This document shows positions 23,157 to 34,151 of a stretch of 64,000 bases of DNA, in pieces. Location of the stretch: NCBI GenBank assembly GCA_016802295.1, contig JAESIW010000071.1:458507-522506 (forward strand). The letters run 5' to 3'. Positions within the stretch are counted from its first letter, which is position 1, and each line of letters starts with the position of its first letter. The notes under the pieces were generated by a model. The model did no database searches and was not told where the DNA came from. It saw only the letters and a program-made list of their open reading frames with translations. Origin of the DNA: Brachionus rotundiformis. Taxonomy: Eukaryota > Rotifera > Eurotatoria > Ploima > Brachionidae. The position numbers and the translations under genes were made by a program.

Positions 23157-23686
23157 ATGTTTAGTGAATTTGCTGAGAAAGGAATTGAAGCTTTGGACCT
23201 GTTTAAAAGAGCAAGTCCTCACTTGGATGATGTTTCAGCTACCGTTTCCAACATTGGTGACATTGCAAAAACATTAAAGTCTATGGACTCAAAAATGGAT
23301 CGAATGGAGAAGAAGGTTGATCAGATCGACAAGAAAGTCAACCAACTTGAGAAGAAGGTTGATCAGATCGACAAGAAATCAACGCAATTAGAAGCAAACA
23401 CAACAGCTCGATTTGCTAATATTTACGTCACTAGTGATCATTCTCCGATTACGTGGATTAAAGTAATTTTTTTTATTTTAAAATTTGTTGTTTTTAAATT
23501 TCTTACTGAAAGGTTCCAGGAAAAAGGCTTCCTCATGAATGTGAAAACCTGGCAACTTTTAAGAATTTAAGTGATCGTCAAGTGACTGATTTTCTTAATT
23601 ATTATGGAATTAGTAGAGAAGAGTCGCTATCAAGTCACAAAACATTGGCGAAACATCTTGGAATCAACTCAACTTTTGTTGTTTAA
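23157..23686 (+). CDS. Small coiled-coil protein, uncharacterised
   Basis: Two exons, 23157-23462 and 23513-23686 (480 nt, 159 residues) with a 50-nt phase-0 intron GTAATT..AAAG. The N-terminal 30 residues contain FAEKGIEALDLFKRA. Residues about 40-80 form a strong heptad coiled coil made from a 14-residue unit (EKKVDQIDKKVNQL) repeated in tandem. The C-terminal part from exon 2 is a small globular-looking segment with TFKNLSDRQVTDFLNYYG. No membrane segment or signal peptide. I do not recognise the family. It sits between two inverted, identical tRNA-Leu genes about 1.1 kb apart. The alternative reading through the intron would end in an unlikely hydrophobic tail, so the spliced form is preferred. 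Confidence 0.75.
23307..23390 (+). repeat. Tandem 42-bp coding repeat (two units)
   Basis: Units 23307-23348 and 23349-23390 share the same first 29 or so bases, then diverge slightly. Each encodes 14 residues (two heptads), so the duplication preserves the coiled-coil register. Confidence 0.85.
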
Positions 23687-23898
23687 TGATTTCTAATTAA
23701 CATATTTTTTTATATTATTAACTTTATTAATAAAATTTCTTTATTAATTTTTTTTTTATTTTAATTTATTCGATTTTATTTTTTAGAATAAAAGTTAATT
23801 TAAAAAAGCTTTATACATCAGATTTCTATGCTCTTTTTCTATGCTTCTTTATAGATCTATCAATTTGAAAAATAAATTCAAAATTCTTGTAATGAAGA

Positions 23899-23978
23899 GG
23901 TAGCGTGGCCGAGTGGTCTAAGGCGCTGGTTTTAGGCACCAGTCGTAACAGGCGTGGGTTCGAATCCCACCGCTATCA
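23899..23978 (+). tRNA. tRNA-Leu(TAG), copy 2
   Basis: Same 80-nt sequence as the copies at 22783 (inverted) and 26307: acceptor GGTAGCG/CGCTATC, anticodon TAG, discriminator A, then a T run as Pol III terminator. Confidence 0.95.
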
Positions 23979-24851
23979 AATTTTTTTTATAAATGTTATT
24001 CATATAACACTTAAGATAATCTTGACATTAAGAATACGGTAGAGAACAAACAAAGATACAAAGCTTGTAAAAAAACAAACAATAGAGAAAATAACACGAA
24101 TCCTGAGGATTACAACACGATTAGATGATGATAAGCATCTTTGAAGTCGATGCATTCACAGCGATATATTTAGACTTGATTGGATTATTAATGTTGTTCA
24201 ATTTATTGTTTTTAATAACTATTCGGATTTCAACAGTACTTAGCGCGCATTCATTAAAGTAAAGCATAGTAATAGTAGTAGCATAGGTAAATTATCTCTC
24301 AGTGGATTTCGTATAGTGATATATTTCACGCAGTTTTGCATTTCGTCCAAGCGTGTAATTTGGCTATTTAAATTTGAGAATTGCTTCCCAGTTGTATAAA
24401 GATATATTGATACCATCTATTTAACATTCACATGTTTATATTTTTTTATTCTACCTTCATAAGCTGTTATTATTTTGTAATTATAGCGCTGAATATTTAT
24501 TTTTTTACAATCTCTTGCCACCCATTCATAAATTCATTCATTCATTTCCATTTCCTCTGTTTCACATCTAGACTTCACTAATTCAATGAATATCAATAGC
24601 CTAATGAGATATGTAATCTAATTAAACAATTTATGATCGATAATTAAATGAATTTGTGTTTAATACTAATTTTCGAAGACTAAGTTATATAATACCAAAC
24701 ATTTAAGACCATTGTTAATGACTTAAATGCATCATTCAATTAGCAAAATTTGGTCACTGGCTATGTTTCTATTTAAACACTTTATCTTAAACAAAAACAT
24801 ACACATTATTTTAATAAAACTTAATATTTAAATAGATAAATAATAGACAAA
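23979..24851. other. Upstream region of CDC25
   Basis: Between tRNA-Leu copy 2 and CDC25. Somewhat less AT-rich at 24030-24370 than usual spacers but without a frame or RNA I can recognise. Presumably includes the CDC25 promoter. Confidence 0.4.
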
Positions 24852-25784
24852 ATGTACCCAGCTGGAATTAAGCGCAGAATGCAATTTGATTCTCCACAAA
24901 TGAGCAAAAAAAGTCAAATTAAAAAATTGGTATTTGATCAACAAGAGGAAGAAATGAACTCGCCATTAAAAATCTCTCAACCAAGGAAGCTATTTGTTGA
25001 CCACATTGATGAGAACTCGTGTGGCAGCGCCTTCTCAGAGCATGACAGCGAATTGGATGATCTAAGCCAGTCTAGTGATTTGGACACTTCATTTAACTTC
25101 AGTACCAAACCAATATCTGAAACCAGTCCACCAAAGCCAAACTTAGAGTCACCTTTTTCTCGATTCAGATTAAACAATCATCAAGAATTGAGCACAAATG
25201 AGAAATTAATAGGTGACATGTCTCGCACTCATACTTTACCAATTTTGACCAAGTCTAGACACAACGACTTGGCTTCAATTGAACCTAAAACTCTTGTTGA
25301 TTTGCTTAATGGTGAATATGATGACAAAATAGGCAGATACATAATTTTGGACGCGAGATATCCTTACGAATACAACGGAGGCCATGTGTCTAGTGCTCAA
25401 AGTGCTTATGTAAAAGAGGAATTGATGGAACAGTTGTTCCATAATCCGATCACAACGCCAGATGGCAAACCAGTGGTGGTTATCTTTCATTGTGAATTCT
25501 CCATCGAAAGAGGACCCAAATTGATGAGAGAGTTTAGAGAAAAAGATCGATCTTTGAACCAAGACAGTTATCCTAATTTGTTTTATCCAGAAATTTATCT
25601 ATTGGAAGGTGGATACAAACGGTTTTATGAAGAAAGTATACAGCATTGTGAACCAAAATCATACATGCCAATGTCAGACAATGACCACAAACAAGACATG
25701 AAGTATTTTAGAAAAAAATCCAAATCTTGGGAAATGTACAACAGAAAACCAAGGTTTACCATAAAAGCAAAGCTTGATTTCTAA
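24852..25784 (+). CDS. CDC25: M-phase inducer phosphatase (CDC25)
   Basis: Dual-specificity phosphatase that activates CDKs by removing phosphates from the glycine-loop Thr/Tyr. Single exon, 310 residues, shorter than vertebrate CDC25s (about 470-580) because the N-terminal regulatory region is brief (about 145 residues, Ser-rich). The rhodanese-like catalytic domain starts near LVDLLNGEYDD, with ILDARYPYEYNGGHV (usual DCRYPYEY) and the active-site loop FHCEFSIERGP, where Cys214 is the nucleophile in HCX5R. Then the YPEIYLLEGGYKRFY motif. The C-tail after SYMPM is basic (FRKKSKSW). Catalytic residues all present. CDK2, a natural substrate, is nearby. Intron-less, in contrast to most neighbours. 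Confidence 0.93.
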   Translation: MYPAGIKRRMQFDSPQMSKKSQIKKLVFDQQEEEMNSPLKISQPRKLFVDHIDENSCGSAFSEHDSELDDLSQSSDLDTSFNFSTKPISETSPPKPNLESPFSRFRLNNHQELSTNEKLIGDMSRTHTLPILTKSRHNDLASIEPKTLVDLLNGEYDDKIGRYIILDARYPYEYNGGHVSSAQSAYVKEELMEQLFHNPITTPDGKPVVVIFHCEFSIERGPKLMREFREKDRSLNQDSYPNLFYPEIYLLEGGYKRFYEESIQHCEPKSYMPMSDNDHKQDMKYFRKKSKSWEMYNRKPRFTIKAKLDF

Positions 25785-26306
25785 GAATGTATAATTTTTT
25801 TTATTTTTTTGTGTATATCCGTTTTAATTATTTTTAAATTGTATTCGATTTCAAATTTTTAATAAAAATAACATCTTAATATAAATCATTTCATAAATAT
25901 GAACTTAACTTAATACTCACATTTTTTGCCTTACAATTAGTTTCTGTTCCACTAAAGGAACATTAAAACTAAATAATCAAAATCAGTCTCTACAACTATT
26001 CAATCAGACTAGCCATTAGTGGCTATTTGGTCCGTAGCACCTATATAACAACTAAAATGCGTGAATCTATTTCACTAATTGTCAAGACCTAACATAATTT
26101 CTTATTATTAATTTCTAAATAAAAAACTGCAAAATACCATCCTCTTTTTTTTAATAAAAAAATAATTTTTAAAGTTTCAGTTATCTATCTAATTAGATTA
26201 AAAGCTAAGCAACAAATTAAAATAAAATTAATTTATTTTTAAGTAAATTTATTATTATTCTAATTAAACTAACTGAATGTTAAATTTTAACTTAAACCAA
26301 AAATAA
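25785..26306. other. Spacer between CDC25 and tRNA-Leu copy 3
   Basis: AT-rich 3' flank of CDC25 with an AATAAA-type site near 25860. No other feature recognised. Confidence 0.45.
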
Positions 26307-26386
26307 GGTAGCGTGGCCGAGTGGTCTAAGGCGCTGGTTTTAGGCACCAGTCGTAACAGGCGTGGGTTCGAATCCCACCGCTATCA
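26307..26386 (+). tRNA. tRNA-Leu(TAG), copy 3
   Basis: Identical in sequence to the copies at 22783 and 23899; followed by AAATTTTTTT, a Pol III terminator. Flanks outside the gene are not conserved beyond the terminator, so the copies spread as short units. Confidence 0.95.
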
Positions 26387-26899
26387 AATTTTTTTCTCTC
26401 AAACACATCCTACATATAAGACAAAACAAGCGCGGCTCTTTACCAACTACCTTTTTGCTTTTCAAAATGCAAACGTGCTTGCTTGCTTCTGCAAGTATAT
26501 CAACTTGCTCTCAATGGTGCCTTTATATTTGCTCTCAATCAAAAATATAAAAAAATAAAAAAATTATGATAAAAAAATTTCGAAAAAATACAAAAAATTT
26601 ACATGGTGACGAAAACACGTATCGTTAACCTAGATTTAAACTAATTTTTATATTTCTTATATATTTCAATCCAATAGGCCAAATAGATAGATAATTTATC
26701 TCTTCTACTACCCTACTAATACTTAAAGAAATAAAACTCATTCAAGCATTCAACACAAACACTGGCTCGTTCACCAAACAATCAATTTCTATCTATTTAT
26801 ATAAATTTTAGATTCAAATATCAATATAGAAAAGAAAAAAATTTCTTAAAAGATAAATATTTATTTGAGTGTAGTGTTTTGAGGTCTTTGTTTTAAAGA
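26387..26899. other. Promoter-side spacer of the SR gene
   Basis: No frame or RNA recognised. An open frame running through the tRNA is a chance reading and is not called. Confidence 0.4.
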
Positions 26900-28403
26900 A
26901 TGCCCAAAAATGAGCTGTTTCTCGGTGGTTTGAGCAAGGACACTCGTCGCCAGGACTTAGAGGAAATATTTTCCAAGTATGGAAAGCTGACCAGATGTGA
27001 CATTAAATACATCAATGGTAATAATTGTCTTTTAAATGTGTTTAAGTTAAATCTAATCTAGTCTTTGGTTTCAGGCTATGCAGGCACAGCGTACGGGTTC
27101 GTCGGCTTCGAGGACGAACGAGATGCAGAAGTAAGCCAACTTTTTTCGCTTCTTTCCAAACACCACTCTCTCTTCCACTCTTCTGGGCTATTTTATTATT
27201 TTAGAAAATTATTAAACAATTTTTTATATAAGACCTAATTTCCTTTGCCTCACCAAATAAATATTTGACCATTTACCATGGCCGACTCATTCACGTGCAA
27301 GCCTATTCCTTTTTGTCGCTTTAAATAAACCTGTTGTTGCTGAACAAAAAGGAGCCAACTCTAAAAAGACCTAAGTCACGTTTACTGTCATAGATAGTAC
27401 GTTTTTTTTTAATTTTTTAATAAAAATAAATGTTTATTTATTTATTTTTGATTTAATTTTATTTTAATTTGACTAATTTGGCGCCCAATTGAGGACTCTT
27501 ACCGAGTTCACCAATGGAAAGCGCCTTTTTGTGCATAGGTGTTTGTGTTTTAGGACTTATTTCGTGTGCTTAATTATATATGAAAAAAAAGATAATTAAT
27601 TAATAATTTATTTAAAAATTTGATTAGGATGCAATTAAAAGTGAAAATGGACGCAAAATATGCGGCCAGTCAGTCGCGATTGAGTGGTCCAAAACCAAGC
27701 CTTGGAACAAGTCGAACAGACGAGGGGTAAGCCAACCAAAGTCCTGGAGAAAATATTTAATTTAATTTTTTAAAAGAGAGAGCGCAGCAGGAGCCGGGAT
27801 TACGGGTACAGACGCAATGTATCGAGGTCAAGGTCTCGATCGAGGTCGAGATCGTACTCACGCTCGCGCTCGCGTTCGCACTCTAAGCGGCGAAGCCATC
27901 GACGCAAGTCAAGGTCGTACTCACGATCAAAATCAAGGTCAAGGTCGCGGGATAGGCGACGTCACCGGGCCAGGCGGGATCGCTCTCGGAGCCGGTCGAC
28001 CCGCTCGCGCTCCAGGGACCGTCGTCGAAGCCGCGACAGAAGGCGAAGCTCGACTCCCCCCGATCCAGCCTCCAGTCCACCATCTCCTCAGAGCGACATG
28101 CCTGCCAACAAAACCGACTACGAACAAGACCTTAGTGAAAATAACAGCGCCAATAATATTTATTTGAACGATGAAAACATTGATAAAAAGTCAAATAGCA
28201 AAAATGGTACTTGTGTCCAAGATGGTGAGCATAATTCAAGCGCTGAGGAAGACCATGAAATGGATGAGAACCGTGAGAATGGTAGCGATCACGGCTATGG
28301 TAAACAAAATGAGCAAGATGTGTACGAAGAGGCCGATGATGAGCATCCTAGTGGACAAGAAGCCGCTGATGAAGAAAATTATCAGGACAACAACGACAAT
28401 TAA
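26900..28403 (+). CDS. SR-family splicing factor (one RRM plus RS domain)
   Basis: Nuclear pre-mRNA splicing factor. Exons 26900-27017, 27075-27130, 27628-27726 and 27777-28403; 900 nt, 299 residues. The N-terminal RRM has RNP2 LFLGGL (residues 5-10) and RNP1 AYGFVGFED, and ends in GQSVAIEWSK. Exon 4 opens with the RS domain: dense Arg-Ser dipeptides (SRSRSRSRSYSRSRSRS and RRRSRDRRRSS) over about 85 residues. Then SSTPPDPASSPPSPQ and an acidic Asn/Glu/Asp-rich tail of about 100 residues, unusual for classical SRSF proteins. No zinc knuckle and no second RRM, so an SRSF3-like or divergent member. The second intron is 497 nt against 50-57 nt for the others; see the candidate cassette at 27205. 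A second long frame overlapping the RS repeats is a shadow. Confidence 0.9.
27205..27396 (+). other. Candidate poison cassette exon in SR gene intron 2
   Basis: Within the 497-nt intron, a pyrimidine-rich tract (CTCTCTCTTCCACTCTTCT region, 27160-27190) leads to TTATTTTAG at 27204, a strong acceptor. A GTACGT donor sits at 27397. Included in phase, the exon meets TAA after eight codons. SR genes commonly self-regulate through such exons. This is inference only. Confidence 0.35.
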
Positions 28404-28779
28404 TTAAGTCAAATTAATTAATTTATTAATTAATAAAATAAAAAGTTATCAAATAATAAAAAATTTAAAAAAAAACAAAAAAAAAATTTGTTATCAATTC
28501 TATTTTAGTTTTTTTTTCTTTTTTTTAAAGTTAATTATTAAAATTTTGTCAAAAATCAGCTAAATAAAAATGTTATTAAATTAAATGGTTTCTATTAATT
28601 TAATTTTAATTTTATTGAACGAATTCTTTATCAAGATTTTGCAACTGAAGAGTATAATATAGCAAGGGACATCATAACTCTGGAATGTAATAACCTGTTG
28701 TACCAAAATTTAATCGACTAGATTCAATTGATTTAAAGTGAACTGCTCAAGCAAAAAGTGCGTGTGCAAATAAATCAAA
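28404..28779. other. 3' flank of the SR gene
   Basis: AT-rich, with AATAAA near 28433. A short less AT-rich stretch at 28630-28760 may be part of the LINE debris that follows. Confidence 0.4.
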
Positions 28780-29823
28780 ATAAAAAGATGGATGTGAATG
28801 CATTAGAAAAAGTGCAGAAACATTCCTCAAAACCTTTAGCTTTGAGAGATATGGACTAATGTATAAACCAGAAAATGAAATCTAAAGATAAATGACAGAC
28901 AATATATATGTATATGTTATTCTAATGTTAGGGTTAAATAAAGAGAATTTTTTATTTTTATTTAAAAGAAACAAAAATGACAACTACAATACTACAATTA
29001 CAATAATATATCCTGTGAAGAATATGCAAAGGATTGGAAAATTGAATTTAATGCATCTAAATCGGCATCAATAATATTCGAAAAGAAAAGTAAAGGTTTT
29101 AAAACGGATTTTAAATTAAAAGGCTCTACAATTCCAAAAGTACAAATTTGATTTTTCTAGGCTTACTGGAAATCAAAATTCAATAAATGATTTCGTTGAA
29201 AATAAGATGAAAAAGGTTGAAAAGAGTTTTTACTCTCTAAATAGTGTTGGATGTAAACCAAGCTAATGAGGCCAGAAACTATAGCTTTCTTATACAAGCA
29301 ATTCTCTAAGTCAATCTTTAGATATCATTTAGATAATATCTTTATTAATGAAAAGAGTTTAAAGGAATTTGATATACGGCAAAATATTTTAATAAAACTA
29401 TTTATTGGACTGAGTAAATTTACAGAAACAAAACCATTGAACAAAGCATTAAAGTTGGAGTCAATTAGACAAATTTATTATAAGCATAAGATATTCTTTC
29501 TGAAAAAGATCTTCAATAACCAATTATGTAAAAACGTATTTGAATTCATAAGGAAAGATTACAAGATATTTGATAGAGAGAATACTTCTTTTATTAAACA
29601 GTTATCAAAAGTAGAAGATCTGATTCATATTAATTGCACTGAATATGATTTAGCATTCAATATTATTTTGATTGAATGGTGCCTTGAATACAATAACTAT
29701 GGACTAACCGAATCGATAAAATACTATTTTTATTTAATAGAATATTGTATGTTGAATAATCTTGATCATTTTTTTGTATATAACAAACTTAATTTTTTAC
29801 TTAATTGTAAAATGGATATTTAA
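28780..29823 (+). mobile_element. LINE reverse-transcriptase fragments, decayed
   Basis: Pieces of LINE ORF2 in several frames. First VQKHSSKPLALRDMD (28811-28858), a thumb/linker motif. Then DWKIEFNASKSASIIFEKK with GSTIPKV (about 29028-29150), the RT C-terminal palm. Then a 185-codon open stretch (29266-29823) with ETIAFLYKQFSKSIFRYHLD and DIRQNILIKLFIGLSKF, the post-RT region of a non-LTR element. There is no proper ATG and the order (thumb before palm) implies two different copies or a rearrangement. No poly-A tail or target-site duplication identified. Confidence 0.65.
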
Positions 29824-30509
29824 TTTTCTATCAATTTTTATTTCAAGTTGTCCATGGGACTAAAACTTTAAATTAAATAAATAATAATAAAATTCTAACT
29901 AAAAGTTTTATTTTTATTTTATTTTTGGAGAATATTTGAAAAAGGCCCTTTAATAAAAGTAAGCACATCTATTATCTATAAGAAAAGTACAAGACTGAAA
30001 CGCAATGGAATTAAAATTCAATAGAATTAAAATTTGGAAATAGCATCAAAAGTCAGAAAGGAATTCATTAAATAAAATTTATTTAAAAATTTTTTGCTAG
30101 TTGATTAATTAAGAAATTTTACCGTTAAATTAGAATTTTTTAAAATTATAATCAATTAGATAATCATGATACTAATGACTTTTTGTATTTTATTTTTTCA
30201 AACTAATATTTTCATATTAATAAATTCTGAAGCAATACAAAAAAAGTTCTTTCAAAAGAAAATTCTCGAATTTATGAATATATTATCTAAGCTTCAATTA
30301 GATTAAAAAATTTATCACACTAGCATTTAATTTAATTTTAGATTTATCTAATCATTTTAATGTAAAAAATTTTAGTTTTATTATTAAATTGGCAAATGAT
30401 TCATCCATTTTATACATAAATGTATATTTTTGAAAAATTTATTTTAGAAAATTATATTGTTTATATTTACATTGACAGAAAAAAAAACAAATAATTAATA
30501 AGATAATAA
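29824..30509. other. AT-rich spacer
   Basis: Between LINE debris and the 3' end of the acyl-CoA synthetase gene on the minus strand. Nothing recognised. Confidence 0.45.
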
Positions 30510-32820
30510 TCAATTTTCATTATATAAGCCTTCAATTAAGTCCGCGTACATTTTGGCCACGATCGGCCTTCTTAACTTCAAGGTTGGACCCAATTCTCCA
30601 TTAAACACAGAAAAATCTCTTTTCAAAATGGAAAATTTTTGAACATTAGCTGCTCTACTTGGCGCTTTTTTATTTGCATTTTTTAAAGCTTAAAAATAAC
30701 AAAAGATAAATAAATATAATTTTAAAAAACATTTGATTATTGCTTACCTTCTTCAATAGCCTTGTAAACCAGTGGGTCTTTATTATCAATTATATCATTG
30801 ACATTTGTAGACTTAGAGTCTATGCTTTGCAAATAATTTACACATTCTGTGCTTAATTCGTCAAGTGGCTCACCAGTTTCTGTATCAATTTTACACTTAA
30901 ATTTAATATTAATAGAATATTTTTATTTTAATATTTATCCATTTGGTACCTTTAAAGTAACCAATATAACCAAATACTTTCTTTTATCTCCAACTAGCAT
31001 ACAATTACTAATTAAGTTAGGCAGCTCATTTTTAAGATTGTCCTCGATTGGTACAGGAGCAATATTCTCACCACCAGCAGTGATAATAATTTCTTTTAGA
31101 CGGCCAGTGATAAATATGTAATTATTGATTATTTTTGCCTCATCGCCTGTACACAACCATTCTTCGGTATCAAAAGTCTCTTTGGTCTTTTGTTTATCGT
31201 TTAAATATCCCATGAAAACGTGTCTTCCGCTTACCAATAGTTCACCACATCCATCAGCATTTTTTTCTCTCAGCTTAGATCTATTAAACTTGGTTAAAGA
31301 GCCCACGGATGTGACTCTATTGGCACAAAATGTACCAATACTATGTGGTCCAGTTGATTCACTCATGCCGTATGTTTCGCACAAGGGAATGCCAAGATTG
31401 ATAAAAAATTCAAGTGTTTCCTTGGTAATTGGAGCAGCACCACTATAGAAGACCCTGCATTTGTCAAGTCCAAGAAGACTATGTACTTTGTTAAGAACAA
31501 GTATTTTGGCTAGTGCGAATGAAGGGTCACAGATCGAAAATTCTCCTCTAAAACCTGCCTTGACTTTTTCTGAGGCAACTTTTTGAGCCCATTGAAACAA
31601 ACTTAATTTTGTTCCACTCAATTTACTTAAATTTGACTGAACTTTTTCCTGAATTTTCTCCCACACTCGTGGAACACCGAAAAAATAAGTTGGCCTAACT
31701 TGCTTCATAGTGTCATTTAAGCTTCCTTTTAGAGCGTCCGGTTGAGCAAAATAGACCGTGATGCCATGATTTAATGGTGCAAATATGTCCAAAAGCTGTG
31801 CTGCTATGTGACTTAGTGGCAAATAGGAAATAAAGCGTTCTTGGTATTTTTTCAAAAATGCTGCATCGCACATGTACCGAACAAGATAGGTAATGTTGTC
31901 ATGACTTATCATAGCTGCTTTTGGATTACCAGTCGTACCACTCTATGATTATGAATTTTTTTAAAAATTACCAAAAATTAAAAATTTATTCTATTACTGT
32001 GTAAATCAAAGAAGCGCATTTGTTCGGTGCCATTGTCTTTTGGCGAAAGCTAAGCTCTGAATTGTCCACATCAGCACCGAATTCCATGAACTCTTTCCAC
32101 TGAAAAATACACACATTTACTTTTATGAAAAAAACACTCGATTTTATTAACAATAAAATTATATTTGTTCATAAAATCAAGGATGATATTTTAAAAATTA
32201 CAGAAAAAACATTGGTGCTCTCTACTTGACCAGAATACTGAATTATCTTTTTTAACTCTAAATTTTTTGAACTTTCAACCACTTTTTTCAACAAAGCACC
32301 ATTCTCTACTACTACAATTTGGGAACCAGAATCTTTCAAAATATATTCTATTTGCTCAACCGAATTGGTTGTGTATATTCCACATCCGACACCACCGGCT
32401 AAAATTGCTCCCAAATGTGCCACAAACCATTCCGGAGCATTGAAACCAAGTATACAAACACACTCACTGGGTTTTAGACCCAACTTTGTTTTAAAATGTT
32501 AATTTCCAAGGCCAAAAAATTAAATCCCCTACCTTTATAAAACTTTTGGCAGCTATTTGACACATTTTCCAATAATCGCCGAATGTAATTGTAGTCCATT
32601 GGTCATTTAGATTCTTTTTGTATGCCAAGGCATGATGGTTTGGATTTTCGTCAATTAAATTCTTGAACATGGTATAAATAGATACTGGTTTGTATCTTTC
32701 TGGACCCTGTCTCATTAACACTGGTTCGTCAAGACTCGAAGAAAAATAAGAATCAGCTGGACATATGTTGTCTGGTCCATCTTTCCAAACTTCTCTTATT
32801 GTCTCTATTTCATCGATCAT
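30510..32820 (-). CDS. ACSBG: Long-chain acyl-CoA synthetase, bubblegum (ACSBG) type
   Basis: Activates long/very-long-chain fatty acids to acyl-CoA via acyl-AMP. Six minus-strand exons: 32820-32533, 32483-32202, 32099-31998, 31942-30950, 30895-30748 and 30688-30510; 1992 nt, 663 residues. ANL-superfamily motifs: AMP-binding loop YTSGTTGNPKA split across an exon border, PLSHIAAQLLDI, FFGVPRVWEKIQEKV, GIPLCETYGMSESTG, the GYLNDKQKT and WLCTGDEA motifs, and hinge ITGRLKEIIITAGGENIAPVP. The C-terminal ELGPTLKLRRP carries the catalytic Lys region. The bubblegum type is suggested by FGVPRVWEKI and GENIAPVPIE as I recall them, and by the length. All four principal motifs intact. Introns 49-102 nt. 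Confidence 0.93.
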
Positions 32821-34151
32821 TCTTTTTTCAGCTTTTAAAAACTAAATTTAAAAATAAAGAAAACATTCTTATTTAAAGATTTCCCACTATCTTTTTTTAA
32901 CTTGAGTGATTATTTAGAAAAAAAGGTTCGTTTTGACGTAATAATAAACAAAAATCGAATGACTTGAACATTTATTTTTAAAAATTTTATCTAATTAAAA
33001 AAATAGATAAATTTAATTCAAAAGTTTCATGTGATTTTTGAACGCATATCTAAAATTAGTTGTAAAAATTCTATATTTGATTTATCTTTAGATGATAGTC
33101 TTTTGATTTACTCTAAAAAAACATCAAAAACCTACATCTAAGATGCAATAAATTGTATCAAGATACAATATATATATATATTACATAATAAATAACTTTT
33201 TTCAAATTGAACTTATATTTATTGATAATTATCTTGTTGATTGGAACGCCTGTTGTTGAATATATTCCAATGCTGATTCTATAATAAATGTTTAGAATAA
33301 AAGAAATACTTTATGGCCTTATCGACTTAAATAAATTAGTATTCATTGATAATAAAGATACTTTTCTTAAATAACTTTTTTATTTATTTGTATGATAAAA
33401 ATTTGTTCAATTTTTTTTAATTAACAATAAATCAAAACTATATAAAAACTATTCTCGATTTTAGATTATTTATAGAGTCATCAAGTACAAATAAGAAAAT
33501 AAATTTTAAAATATTTTCAATCTAATTATAGTTTTTGTATGTCCTTTTTTAATAAATAAAATTATTATTATTTTTTTTTATTAGTTATTTTTGATAAATA
33601 AGATGAGTGATTTAGTCCCTCAAATTTGAAAATAACTCGAGTCCAAGCTATTTTGTAGATTGGTGAAATAAGATGCACTTTGCAGAAGAATTATTAGTTT
33701 TTTTTTCAAAAAGATAAAAATATTTGACCTAAGAGATAATTAATTTTTAACTTTTTTGGTAAAAGTCGGTTTGTGTTTCCAAATAGTTGCCGAGTTTGCA
33801 GCCAATTCAAGATGCTCTGAATAGTGGTACTGTTTATGATTATTTACCACTAGTTTCTTAAGAAATGTTATTTGTTACTCTACCAAAACTTGTTCTTCCT
33901 AACAAAAACAATTAAAATATTTTTAAATCTAAAAATAAAATCATTTTTATCTTTTATTTGGTTTAAGTGCCAAACTTGAGATGAGTTTAGAAAATTTAAA
34001 ATCGAATACTGAATGGCCTCAATGATTATATTAATTATGTTAAAAAATTTAATTTTAATTATTAAAATGAGAAATGCATTTAATTTTTTATTTGAATTTA
34101 AAAATAATAAGTAATAAAAAATTTTAACCGAATCTTAAACGGAAGGATATT
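32821..34151. other. AT-rich spacer between ACSBG and USP5
   Basis: Long spacer, upstream of ACSBG and downstream of USP5 (both minus). A short TA tract lies at 33169-33182. The less AT-rich piece 33600-33960 has no readable motif. No gene seen. Confidence 0.45.

Noticed and set aside
26313..26558. Open frame starting inside tRNA-Leu copy 3
   Set aside because: Begins within the tRNA gene and shows no protein features.
27817..28167. Arg/Gly/Ala-rich plus frame over the RS domain
   Set aside because: Alternate-frame reading of the RS-coding repeats; the RS frame joins to the RRM in phase.
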